Below are positions 1 through 7,353 of a DNA stretch of 26,619 bases, one piece after another. The notes under the pieces are model-generated. The model was given only the letters and a program-made list of their open reading frames with translations. It was not told the DNA's origin and ran no database searches. Where the stretch lies: NCBI GenBank assembly GCA_002493755.1, contig DKZT01000003.1, forward strand, positions 814-27,432, written 5' to 3'. Source of the DNA: Ruminococcaceae bacterium UBA7067 (lineage in GTDB: Bacteria; Bacillota; Clostridia; Oscillospirales; Acutalibacteraceae). Position 1 is the first letter of the stretch, and each line of letters begins with the position of its first letter. The position numbers were made by a program, and so were the translations under genes.

Positions 1-538
1 AATGTGTTGAAAGCTCGCCGTCGCTTATCACAACGGTTTCAACATTACATCTCTCAGGCTCTATATTCAGCTGAGAGCAGGACGGCTGCTCCTCCTCAGG
101 CTTCTTGAGTATGCTCAATTTTCCGTTCGTTTCAATTATCGCATATTCAACCTGCGACAGCTTGAAGCAGCCTGCCTGTCTGAGCTGTTCGCACAAATCC
201 TCCGTACTCATCCTGAGCTTTTTCATCTGCGTTTGGTCAATTTCACCGTTCTTGATAATTATCTGCGGCATACCGCATACAAGGCGGCGGAATCTTGCCC
301 TTTTCATCATAAACACCGACAGCACTATCTCGCATATAACGAGTATCAGTATCGGAACAAAGCCGCTGAGGAGCGACTGGTCGGTGTTCTGCATCGGAAG
401 TGAAGCAATATCGGATATTAACAGGGTGACAACAAGCTCAGAGGTCTGCATCTCGCCTATCTGCCGCTTACCCATAAGCCTTACCGCAATAATAATTACG
501 GCATATAAAATTACGGTTCTTATAATTGAAATAGCCAA
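1..538 (-). CDS. DUF421 (YetF/YcaP-like) membrane protein, 3' end outside window
   Basis: The minus-strand frame is open from a TTG at 538 to the window edge, about 179 codons with no stop reached. An AGGAGG lies 9 nt upstream (548-553), which decides the TTG start. The N-terminal third is hydrophobic with the family hallmark RLMGKRQIGEMQ, followed by TSELVVTLLISDIAS and a second hydrophobic stretch. A cytosolic part follows with the typical PQIIIKNGEID and VEYAIIETNGKLSIL segments. These match DUF421 proteins, integral membrane proteins of unclear biochemical role that are common in spore formers, some of them made in the forespore. It diverges from the germinant-receptor operon, which fits a sporulation or germination setting, but that link is inferred. 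The plus-strand frame over this interval is a shadow. Confidence 0.85.
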   Translation of the reverse strand, partial: MAISIIRTVILYAVIIIAVRLMGKRQIGEMQTSELVVTLLISDIASLPMQNTDQSLLSGFVPILILVICEIVLSVFMMKRARFRRLVCGMPQIIIKNGEIDQTQMKKLRMSTEDLCEQLRQAGCFKLSQVEYAIIETNGKLSILKKPEEEQPSCSQLNIEPERCNVETVVISDGELSTH

Positions 539-578
539 GACGATAAACCTCCTAAATGGAAAATTAGTAGACAGCCGA

Positions 579-645
579 CTGCGCCGCAGTGAATAGAGAA
601 TAGAGAAGAGAGAAAAGAGAAGAGAATTGGTTGTCGCCGCAAGCC
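579..645. repeat. Intergenic heptamer repeat with GC palindromes, copy 1
   Basis: The stretch begins with the short palindrome CTGCGCCGCAG (579-589). It continues with 7-bp-periodic purine repeats (GTGAATA, GAGAATA, GAGAAGA, GAGAAAA, GAGAAGA) and ends with GGTTGTCGCCGCAAGC (629-644). That last 16-mer recurs exactly at 7237-7252, next to another heptamer array. No reading frame is supported here. It lies between the divergent DUF421 and gerA genes. The remainder of the 539-736 gap holds the gerA leader, in which I see no convincing sigma-F/G promoter. Confidence 0.7.
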
Positions 646-736
646 AAAAATATTACGCAAATATTTTACTCTCCGATCGGGGTATTATACATATAACAGC
701 ATTTTCGGCAAATGTTAAGTACAAGCGAGGTGCGTT

Positions 737-2266
737 ATGGGATTTTTTGATTTTATACTTAATAAAAAGCAGGAACAACAAAGCGTTCAAAGCCGCTGTG
801 AGCCATTACTCTACTGTGAGCTTGAGAAAAATCTTTCATATATGAAAGGTCGGTTCGGCGGCAGTGCAGACTTCACCGTAAGACAGCTTATACTGAGTGA
901 CGGCACTCATTCGGCGGTTATAACAATGGAGGGAATGTCAAATAAAGAGAGCATCGCCCTGTCGATAACCAACCCTATTATGGAATTTGACTTTAAGAAA
1001 TACAGCGAAAACAAAATCAATCTTATTGAAAGCCGAGTGTTGTCTGCTTCCGAAATCGTCAGGGTGATAGACTTTGCACAGGCGTTTTCGCTTGTTATGT
1101 CAGGCTTTACGCTGTTTCTGGCTGACGGCTGCGACATTGCGCTGGCTATCGGTGTTCAGGGCTTCAGCTTTCGAAGCATAAGCGAGAGCGAAACGGATGT
1201 TGTGCAGAGAGGCTCGCGCGAGGGCTTTTCCGAGCCGCTGAGAATCAATATGACGCTTGTACGCCGCAGGCTGAAAACGCCCGATTTACGCTTTGAAACA
1301 ATGCAGATAGGCACTGACGTCAAGACAGATATTGCGCTTTGCTATTTAGACTCCGCAGTGTCAAAGGGAATATTAAAGGAGCTTAAACGGCGGCTTGAAG
1401 CCATACCTCTCAAAAATGTACTTGCCGCAGGCTATCTTGTTCCGTTTCTGGAAAGACAGGGCGATTTGTCGCTGTTCTCGGGCGTTGGCGTAACCGAACG
1501 TCCAGACACGGTGTGCGGCAAGATAAGCGAGGGCAGAATCGCCGTTCTGATAGACGGAACGCCGAGCGTGCTTATTGTACCGTATCTTTTTGTCGAGAAT
1601 TTTCAAACGCTTGACGATTACTCAAACCGTGCCTACTTTGCTTCGCTTACAAGGCTTCTGAAATACATTGCGTTTTTCGTTGCCGTTTTCACCCCCGGAA
1701 TGTATGTTGCAGTTGCAGGCTACAATCCCGAGCTTTTCCCGCAGGGAATACTCAACAAGGTTGCCGCCTCTGTTGCGCAAACGCCGTTTTCGGTATTCAC
1801 CGAGGTTCTGATAATACATTTTATATATGAAATTATGCGCGAGGCAGGACTCCGCCTGCCCAGACCGCTGGGACACGCAGTAAGCATAGTCGGTGCGCTC
1901 GTATTGGGCGAAACTGCGGTAAGCTCGGGTCTTATCGGTGCGCCGACACTGATGGTTGTTGCGATAACCGCTATTTCGTCATACGTTATACCCGACCTCT
2001 ACCCCGCCGTTGCTGTTCTGAGAATATCGTTCATCATCGTGGGCGGAGTAGGTGGACTATACGGAATTACTCTGCTGTTTTGTGCCGTGCTTGTAAATAT
2101 GTGCGCCAAAAAGAGCTTCGGCGTGCCGTATACGTCGCCGCTGTCGCCGTTTTCGTTTTTCGGTATGCGTGACACGGTGATAAGAGCAGGCTGGCGTGTG
2201 CTTGCAAAAAAGCAGAGCCTTGTGCAGAATCAAAGGGGCAGCGAGGCTGACAACGAGGAGGAATAA
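737..2266 (+). CDS. Spore germinant receptor subunit A (GerA/GerKA family)
   Basis: This 509-residue protein is the A subunit of a Ger-type germinant receptor. In spore formers it sits in the inner spore membrane with the B and C subunits and transmits nutrient signals. A hydrophilic N-terminal domain (about residues 1-290) precedes a membrane domain (about 300-460) with recognisable family segments: FTPGMYVAVAGYNPELFPQG, RLPRPLGHAVSIVGALVLG and GLIGAPTLMVVAITAISSYV. Length is normal for GerAA proteins. The ATG at 737 is preceded by GCGAGGTG and was chosen over earlier frames. The gene ends at a TAA one base before the GTG of the next gene, so the three ger genes form a tight operon. The germinant cannot be inferred. 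Confidence 0.93.
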   Translation: MGFFDFILNKKQEQQSVQSRCEPLLYCELEKNLSYMKGRFGGSADFTVRQLILSDGTHSAVITMEGMSNKESIALSITNPIMEFDFKKYSENKINLIESRVLSASEIVRVIDFAQAFSLVMSGFTLFLADGCDIALAIGVQGFSFRSISESETDVVQRGSREGFSEPLRINMTLVRRRLKTPDLRFETMQIGTDVKTDIALCYLDSAVSKGILKELKRRLEAIPLKNVLAAGYLVPFLERQGDLSLFSGVGVTERPDTVCGKISEGRIAVLIDGTPSVLIVPYLFVENFQTLDDYSNRAYFASLTRLLKYIAFFVAVFTPGMYVAVAGYNPELFPQGILNKVAASVAQTPFSVFTEVLIIHFIYEIMREAGLRLPRPLGHAVSIVGALVLGETAVSSGLIGAPTLMVVAITAISSYVIPDLYPAVAVLRISFIIVGGVGGLYGITLLFCAVLVNMCAKKSFGVPYTSPLSPFSFFGMRDTVIRAGWRVLAKKQSLVQNQRGSEADNEEE

Positions 2267-2267
2267 T

Positions 2268-3302
2268 GTGGGCAGCAGAAATAAAATATCATCCTCACAG
2301 CTTTTTTGCCTTTTGCTGTTAAGCCGAGGTGTACTGAGCGTTGCCTGCGGCGCTTTCGGCGGCAATATAGGCAGCGCGGCTTTATCGGCGGCTATTGCTT
2401 TGATTGCATCAATACTGCTGTCAATTCCTGTGCTGTACCTCGGCAAGGACGGCACGGCTGAATTACAAAGCGGAGCAGGCAGAGCTGTGTCGGGTATATA
2501 TGCGATTTACTTTTTCTATTCCGTGTGCGTAACAATGTCGATGTTCACGGTTTTGCGTGAGGAAACCTCGGGTATGAGAATCTCTGTTATTCTTGTGCCG
2601 ATTTTAATGGCTGCGGCAGCCGTTTATGCCTCATACAAGGGTATTGAGGCTATCGCAAGATGCGGCGCACTGATACTGTTTGCGGTTGCGTCTGCGTTTG
2701 TACTTTTGTGCCTGTCGCTTATCCCGAAAAGCGATATGCTGAACCTGCCGCCTGTCGGCTCTTACAAAGTGGCGGATATAATCGACAACGCCGTTATTAT
2801 GGTTGGCGAGCAAAGCTGCATACCTGCGATTCTTTTTATATACCCGCACATCAAGGGCAGTGTTAAAAAGCCGACTGTGCTGTGGCTGTTTGTGTTGTTT
2901 GCCTGCGTTATTTTTCTGTCGCTGTTTATCACATCAATACTCGGCGACTATGCACTCTCTCAGCCCTTCCCCGTTTATTCCTGGGCAAGGCTATCGTCCT
3001 TCGGCGTTTTACAGCGGCTCGATTCAATCTTTCTCGCCGTATGGACTGCCGGTGTTTTCGTGCGGCTCACGCTTTTGCTCTGGGTGCTGTCCGTATGCAT
3101 AAGATACGCTTTCGGCAAAAAGCCTTCAAAGCTTGCCGCTCCTGTTTTCGGTGTTGCAGCTTTAATTACAGCCGTTGCAGTTCCGTTCAACACGGCAATA
3201 CGCAGCCTTGTGCTGAATCCCGGTTTATTGCTTTTTGCAACCATATTCTGCTGTCTTGTACTGCCGTTTGCACTTATTCTCAAAAGGAGGCTCGGCAAAT
3301 GA
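2268..3302 (+). CDS. Spore germinant receptor subunit B (GerB family)
   Basis: A 344-residue, almost wholly hydrophobic protein of about ten membrane segments, of the GerB/spore-permease family within the APC-type transporter fold. In characterised receptors this subunit binds the germinant. I choose the GTG at 2268: it lies one base after the stop of the A-subunit gene, and GAGGAGG (2255-2261) sits 6 nt upstream. The longer ATG-initiated frame from 2196 would overlap the previous gene and adds a non-family N-terminus. The N-terminus after the chosen start (ISSSQLFCLLLLSRGVLS) looks like the usual first membrane helix. The gene overlaps the next one by 4 nt (ATGA), implying translational coupling. 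Confidence 0.9.
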   Translation: MGSRNKISSSQLFCLLLLSRGVLSVACGAFGGNIGSAALSAAIALIASILLSIPVLYLGKDGTAELQSGAGRAVSGIYAIYFFYSVCVTMSMFTVLREETSGMRISVILVPILMAAAAVYASYKGIEAIARCGALILFAVASAFVLLCLSLIPKSDMLNLPPVGSYKVADIIDNAVIMVGEQSCIPAILFIYPHIKGSVKKPTVLWLFVLFACVIFLSLFITSILGDYALSQPFPVYSWARLSSFGVLQRLDSIFLAVWTAGVFVRLTLLLWVLSVCIRYAFGKKPSKLAAPVFGVAALITAVAVPFNTAIRSLVLNPGLLLFATIFCCLVLPFALILKRRLGK

Positions 3303-4342
3303 AGCGTTTTCTCGCTCTCTGCTTAGGCTTGATATTCATTCTGTCAATAAGCGGCTGTTCACCGATAGAAAACAACCTCGACAAGCGGCTGATAGTTCAG
3401 GGAATCGGCATTGACCTTGACAAAACAGACTACAAGGTCACCGTTATGTATATGGATACGGCAAACCCTGTCGGCGAGGCTGATGTAAAATCGTCTTTCG
3501 TTGAGGGAAGCGGCTCAAGCGTGCTTGCCGCTCTGACAGACACCGCAAACAAAACAGGGCGTGAGCCGCTTTACGGTCAGTGCAGCTTTATTGTCCTCGG
3601 CGGAGAATTGATTAAAAACGGCATAGCCGAGCCGCTTGAGTTTTTCACCGATTACTACGAGTTTCACCCGAATATAAACATATTCTGCTCCGAAAATGCG
3701 GCGGATAAAATTATGCGTGCCGACAATATGAGCGTGCGGCTTATGCAGGACTTTGCCGACACGGAAAGCTCAACGGGCAAAACGATTTCCTGTACGCTCA
3801 ACGAGATTTACGCAGATTTAATCTCAGGTAAAAAAAGCGCAGTCACAGCCTTGGTTGATATTGAAAATAAGCATGCCGTATTAAAGGGCGCCGCCGCATT
3901 TGACGGAGATAAAAAGGGTGCCGTGCTCGACAGCGAGCAGTGTATGGCGGTACTGCTGTTGTGCGGTGACGCAAAAAGCGTGTGGGATATTTTTCCGTCT
4001 GACGAGGGCGGCAATATAAACTATTCTCTCTCCTACTGCAAGAGCAATATAAGCGCAAGCACAAATGAAGCACTTGTATTCAATATATCGGTAAACGCTC
4101 ATACCGCCGCATACGGTGCAAAAAGCAACGGAAGGCTTGAAGCAAAAATCAAGTCACGGATAAAATCGGTGTGTGAGGACACGCTCGACACACTGCTCAA
4201 GAAAAAAAAGCTCGATGTTTTTAACCTTGAGCGCACCCTCTACAAGGACGATTACGGCTTTTATAAGGCTCTTGAAAATTCAAAGCAGTCGGTTGTGCTG
4301 TCAAGAGTAAACGTTCAGGTTGAAATTGAGCTTGAGAAGTAA
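3299..4342 (+). CDS. Spore germinant receptor lipoprotein subunit C (GerC family)
   Basis: A 347-residue lipoprotein. A basic start (MKR) and hydrophobic signal are followed by a lipobox with ISGC at 17-20, so Cys20 should be lipidated. The mature start (SPIENNLDKRLIVQGIGID) is typical of GerC proteins, which anchor and help assemble the receptor at the inner spore membrane. The ATG overlaps the previous stop (ATGA), and AGGAGG lies upstream inside the B-subunit gene. A much longer frame open from 2882 is an artefact of reading back through that gene. Cysteine-poor mature sequence and total length fit the family. The order A-B-C is the canonical gerA-type order. Confidence 0.9.
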   Translation: MKRFLALCLGLIFILSISGCSPIENNLDKRLIVQGIGIDLDKTDYKVTVMYMDTANPVGEADVKSSFVEGSGSSVLAALTDTANKTGREPLYGQCSFIVLGGELIKNGIAEPLEFFTDYYEFHPNINIFCSENAADKIMRADNMSVRLMQDFADTESSTGKTISCTLNEIYADLISGKKSAVTALVDIENKHAVLKGAAAFDGDKKGAVLDSEQCMAVLLLCGDAKSVWDIFPSDEGGNINYSLSYCKSNISASTNEALVFNISVNAHTAAYGAKSNGRLEAKIKSRIKSVCEDTLDTLLKKKKLDVFNLERTLYKDDYGFYKALENSKQSVVLSRVNVQVEIELEK

Positions 4343-4368
4343 AATATTTCCGAGGAAATAAATAACGC

Positions 4369-4421
4369 TTGACATTTGCGAACAGTTGTTCTATTATATA
4401 TCCATAGCAAACATTTGTTCT
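4369..4421 (+). promoter_or_regulatory. dinB promoter with two LexA-like SOS boxes
   Basis: A consensus promoter is visible: -35 TTGACA (4369-4374), 17-bp spacer, -10 TATTAT (4392-4397). CGAACAGTTGTTCT (4379-4392) fills the spacer and closely matches the Gram-positive LexA box (CGAAC-N4-GTTCG). A second, weaker copy, CAAACATTTGTTCT (4408-4421), lies just downstream of the -10 and before the start codon. LexA bound at either would block transcription, so SOS induction of the polymerase gene is a firm inference. Confidence 0.85.
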
Positions 4422-4435
4422 TTCAGGTGATTTTT

Positions 4436-5680
4436 ATGGATCGAATTATACTTCACAGCGACTGCAATTCCTTTTATGCTTCGGTTGAGTGCGCCCTGCA
4501 CCCGGAGCTTCGCGACAAGCCTGTTGCCGTATGCGGCGATATTGAACAGCGGCACGGAATAATACTCACTAAAAATGAGATTGCTAAAAAATTCAAAGTA
4601 AAAACAGGCGAGGCAATATGGCAGGCAAAGCAAAAATGCCCTCACCTTGTTCTTGTAAAGGCAAGCTTTGGCACATACCTTGATTTTTCAAGGCGTGTAA
4701 AAAAAATATACCTCGACTACACCGACAATGTAGAATCGTTCGGTATAGACGAGGCTTGGCTTGATGTAACGGGCAGTCGCTTTCTGTTCGGCGACGGAGA
4801 AAAAATTGCCCGGGAAATAAACAGTCGTGTAAAAAAAGAGCTTGGCATAACCGTCAGCATAGGCGTGAGCTTCAACAAAATTTTCGCAAAGCTCGGCAGT
4901 GACTATAAAAAGCCTGACGCAATCACTGTGATAAGCCGTGACAATTTCAAGAATATCCTCTACCCTCTGCCGGTAAATGACCTTTTGTACGTCGGGCGCG
5001 CCACAACACGCAAGCTTTCTCAGCTCGGGATAAGCACAATAGGCGATCTTGCAAAAGCCGACAGGCGTGTTCTTAAGCAAATGCTCGGTATCTGGGGCGA
5101 ACGGCTGCACAGCTACGCTCTGGGTCTTGACAGCTCGCCTGTCAGCAAATATTACGAGAACAGAAACGTCAAATCAATAGGCAATTCAACAACCGCCGTG
5201 CGTGATTTAAAAAATATAAACGAGATAAAAATCGTGTTCAGCACACTGTGCGACAGCGTTTCACGCCGCTTACGGGAACAAAACCTGCGCTGCGGCGTTG
5301 TCAGCATAAACGTGCGTGACACCGCTCTTTCATCCTTTGAGGTACAGCACAAGCTGCTTACGCCTACAAATATAACAAGGGATATTTTTGAAACGGCACT
5401 TATGCTGTTTCAGAATTCATACAGCTTTGGCAGAGCAGTCAGAAGTCTGGGTGTTGCGGTAAGCGGCTTGATTCCCGAATGTGACGGCGTGCAGCTCAAT
5501 ATATTTGAGGGCGGCGACAAGCGCAGACTGGAACAGCTTGACATTGCAACCGACAAGCTGAAGCGGCGATTCGGCAGCTTTGCCGTTCAGCCTGCAATCG
5601 CGCTTGAAAACAAGCGTCTGTCAGGCTTCGACCCGATAGCAGACCACGTTATTCATCCTGTCGGGTTTGCGTTATGCTGA
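4436..5680 (+). CDS. dinB: Y-family translesion DNA polymerase (DinB/Pol IV type)
   Basis: A 414-residue error-prone DNA polymerase that copies past damaged template bases. The palm carries HSDCNSFYASVE with the first catalytic Asp at 9, and SFGIDEAWLD with the paired acidic residues Asp105 and Glu106. The fingers, thumb helix-hairpin-helix region (around PVNDLLYVGRATTRKLSQLG) and a C-terminal little-finger domain follow, so the protein is complete. The ATG at 4436 is preceded by CAGGTGA. An upstream in-frame ATG at 4376 lies inside the promoter and is rejected. DinB-type is the best call; a UvrX/UmuC-like subgroup cannot be excluded. SOS control is supported by the two LexA-like boxes upstream. 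Confidence 0.9.
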   Translation: MDRIILHSDCNSFYASVECALHPELRDKPVAVCGDIEQRHGIILTKNEIAKKFKVKTGEAIWQAKQKCPHLVLVKASFGTYLDFSRRVKKIYLDYTDNVESFGIDEAWLDVTGSRFLFGDGEKIAREINSRVKKELGITVSIGVSFNKIFAKLGSDYKKPDAITVISRDNFKNILYPLPVNDLLYVGRATTRKLSQLGISTIGDLAKADRRVLKQMLGIWGERLHSYALGLDSSPVSKYYENRNVKSIGNSTTAVRDLKNINEIKIVFSTLCDSVSRRLREQNLRCGVVSINVRDTALSSFEVQHKLLTPTNITRDIFETALMLFQNSYSFGRAVRSLGVAVSGLIPECDGVQLNIFEGGDKRRLEQLDIATDKLKRRFGSFAVQPAIALENKRLSGFDPIADHVIHPVGFALC

Positions 5681-5728
5681 AAAAGCCACTGCGAATCAGC
5701 TTAACTATAAGCTTTCGCAGTGGCTTTT
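5681..5728. terminator. Bidirectional intrinsic terminator between convergent genes
   Basis: A perfect 15-bp stem, AAAAGCCACTGCGAA (5681-5695) with its complement at 5714-5728, is capped by an inner 6-bp stem AGCTTA/TAAGCT (5698-5713). On the minus strand the stem ends in a T run. On the plus strand it ends in TTTT then GCGG. It separates the convergent dinB and lipoprotein genes. Confidence 0.85.
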
Positions 5729-5757
5729 GCGGTTTGTATTATTATATCTGAATTGAA

Positions 5758-6207
5758 TTATTCGTCAAGAACCGACTTATCAAATTTAATTTCGGCGATG
5801 AGAGCACCGTCTGAGTTTAAATATCTATAACAAACAATCGGGTTTTCAACATCAACATACTCAAGAATTTCAGTAAAAACTATTTTCTGCGCTGATTTCA
5901 AAGATGAAGCACTGTCCTCAATCGCTTTTTTTGTCATCTCTAAAGCGCTTTCAGGGATAAGTGACGTATACTTATACTCATAAACAAGTGTGTCGCCCTC
6001 AGCATAGCAATCGAATTCCAATGTGCTCGGGAGTGAGCTCATAGCGTTTTCAAGGGATTTCTGTGTGTTCGGATATTCTAAATATGCCTGCAGATTGCTG
6101 AACATTTTGCTTGATGAAGCTGTCTGTGACGAACCGCAGCCTGCAAAACCGATGGCCGCAAGAATCAACACCATAGAAACAGCAACTAACCTGATAACCT
6201 TTTTCAA
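5758..6207 (-). CDS. DUF4854-like lipoprotein
   Basis: A 149-residue secreted lipoprotein. The basic N-terminus and hydrophobic signal end in FAGC, so Cys24 is the likely lipidated residue. A Ser/Thr-rich linker and a small mixed alpha/beta domain follow, with the pattern LQAYLEYPNTQKSLENAM and a C-terminal CYRYLNSDGALIAEIKF. This resembles DUF4854, a domain of unknown function in Clostridia lipoproteins; that assignment is from memory of the family pattern. The start is a TTG at 6207 with AGGAGG 7 nt upstream (6215-6220). It is a single-gene transcript with its own promoter (a duplicated 25-bp segment) and a shared terminator. Confidence 0.75.
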   Translation of the reverse strand: MKKVIRLVAVSMVLILAAIGFAGCGSSQTASSSKMFSNLQAYLEYPNTQKSLENAMSSLPSTLEFDCYAEGDTLVYEYKYTSLIPESALEMTKKAIEDSASSLKSAQKIVFTEILEYVDVENPIVCYRYLNSDGALIAEIKFDKSVLDE

Positions 6208-6246
6208 AAAATTACCTCCTCATTTTTTACAAATACCGCAATATTT

Positions 6247-6300
6247 ATTCTATATGACATTCCATATTTTGTCAAGATATGACATTCCATATTTTGTCAA
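6247..6300 (-). promoter_or_regulatory. Promoter inside a 2 x 25-bp tandem repeat, with dyads
   Basis: Two adjacent 25-bp units (6252-6276 and 6277-6301) agree in their first 24 bases. Read on the minus strand, the gene-proximal unit supplies -35 TTGACA (6270-6275), a 17-bp spacer and -10 TAGAAT (6247-6252) for the lipoprotein gene. The distal unit has the same -35 without a -10. Each unit contains a TGACA-N10-TGTCA dyad, which could be a repressor or activator site. Confidence 0.65.
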
Positions 6301-6303
6301 TAT

Positions 6304-6332
6304 AAAAAAAGCTGAGGCAACAAAACCTCAGC
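6304..6332 (-). terminator. Minus-strand intrinsic terminator
   Basis: GCTGAGG (6311-6317) pairs with CCTCAGC (6326-6332). Read on the minus strand, the stem is followed directly by seven T residues (6304-6310). It would stop transcripts coming from the minus-strand operon at 7354-11963, although a plus-strand pseudogene now lies between. Confidence 0.7.
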
Positions 6333-6397
6333 AATAGACAAAATTTTTCTTTATTTTTCGTACTTACTATACCACAAAATCGACAAAATTTCAAGTC

Positions 6398-6426
6398 TTG
6401 TAATTTTATCATTTCGGGTGTATTAA
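6398..6426 (+). promoter_or_regulatory. Candidate promoter of the broken methyltransferase gene
   Basis: -35-like TTGTAA (6398-6403), 17-bp spacer and -10-like TATTAA (6421-6426) lie 20 bp before the ATG at 6447, which has the ribosome site AGGTGA. Both hexamers deviate from consensus. Confidence 0.4.
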
Positions 6427-6446
6427 GTATACGAGGTGATTTTTTT

Positions 6447-7204
6447 ATGAAAGAAAACAGTATGACCGCTCTTATCAGCGCATTCGCAAGAGCGTATCAT
6501 TCACAAACAAAAGCAGTCAAAATATTTGACGACAAAATCGCACGGCTGTTATTCCCCGATGACGAGTACCGTCAAATATCAAAGAGTATGACAGACGGCA
6601 TAGGCTTTTTCAACCCGAACTTTAGCGGAAGCGACAAGGAAGCCTTAATGTGGATAGCAGACAATCAGCTCTGCCCCACCGTATTAAGCCGCTCAGCGTT
6701 TGCCGAAAGCTCGCTTAAGACCGCCGTACTCATAGGCGCGCGCCAATATCTGATTTTGGGCGCAGGCTACGATACCTTTGCCTACCGTCAGCCTGAATGG
6801 GGAAAGCTGCTTCAGATTTTTGAGCTTGACAGAAATGCAACTATAAACGATAAGCAAAAACGGCTGTGCTGTGCCGAAATTGAAACACCCGATAACGTTC
6901 ACTATATCGCCGCCGATTTGGCAAAGGACAGCTTAAGCTATGCTCTTGAACAAAACAAAGGCTTTGAAAAAAGCAGGAACAGCTTGCCAAGGGTGCAAAT
7001 GAAGAAATGCTCGCCTGCTACACATACGGAGAAATTGAAAGCATACTCTCGGAACACGGCTTTTTGATTTATGAGCATATAACGCCGCAGGAAATAGAGG
7101 AGCGGTATTTTATGAAGTACAATATATCAAACCGCCGTCACCGTATGCACGCATTTGAAAATGTCAGCTTTTGTCTGGCAGTAAAGAAGCTCCGCAATGA
7201 ATAA
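6447..7204 (+). pseudogene. Disrupted class I SAM-dependent methyltransferase (LCM/PPM-like family)
   Basis: The first frame (6447-7067) encodes an N-terminal half recognisable as a leucine-carboxyl-methyltransferase-like SAM enzyme. It has TALISAFARAYHS, DDKIARLLFPDDEY, the SAM-binding LILGAGYDTFAYR and an acidic FELDRNAT motif. After NKGFEKS the frame turns to unrelated residues. A second frame, from about 6966 and obvious from 7007, carries the C-terminus (YTYGEIESILSEHGFLIYEH, then ISNRRHRMHAFENVSF) to the stop at 7204. The usual segment between them, about 50 residues around the FFSWLGV-type motif, is missing. So an internal deletion with a frameshift broke the gene. The residual pieces are well conserved, which points to a recent event. 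A functional split protein is unlikely. Confidence 0.8.
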
Positions 7205-7352
7205 TGAATAATGAATAATGAAAAATGAAGAATTAAGGTTGTCGCCGCAAGCGGCTCTTTGAATTAAGAAAAACTCGTTTCACAAATTCTGTCCACTCTC
7301 AACACCCTCCACTCTTCACTCTCCACTCTCAACTCTGCGGAGCTTGCTCCGC
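7196..7352. repeat. Intergenic heptamer repeat with GC palindromes, copy 2
   Basis: A 7-bp-periodic array of AATGAAT-like units (from about 7196) runs over the end of the pseudogene and leads into GGTTGTCGCCGCAAGC (7237-7252). That 16-mer is identical to 629-644 and contains the palindrome GCCGCAAGCGGC. A second heptamer array of pyrimidines (CTCTTCA, CTCTCCA, CTCTCAA; about 7297-7335) ends in the palindrome GCGGAGCTTGCTCCGC (7337-7352). That palindrome abuts the stop codon of ricT and may serve as its 3' hairpin. Nothing here looks coding. Confidence 0.7.
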
Positions 7353-7353
7353 T

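Noticed and set aside
105..596. Plus-strand 163-codon frame at the window start
   Set aside because: It is the antisense of the DUF421 gene, which shows clear family motifs and a good ribosome site on the minus strand.
2882..3298. 5' extension of the GerC frame
   Set aside because: It reads through the GerB gene out of frame; the lipoprotein signal and ribosome site place the start at 3299.
4345..4360. TATTTCC-GA-GGAAATA palindrome as a terminator of the ger operon
   Set aside because: The loop would be too small, the stem is AT-rich, and no T run follows.
590..7335. CRISPR array as an explanation for the heptamer repeats
   Set aside because: Units are 7 bp without spacers of constant length, and no cas genes are present.
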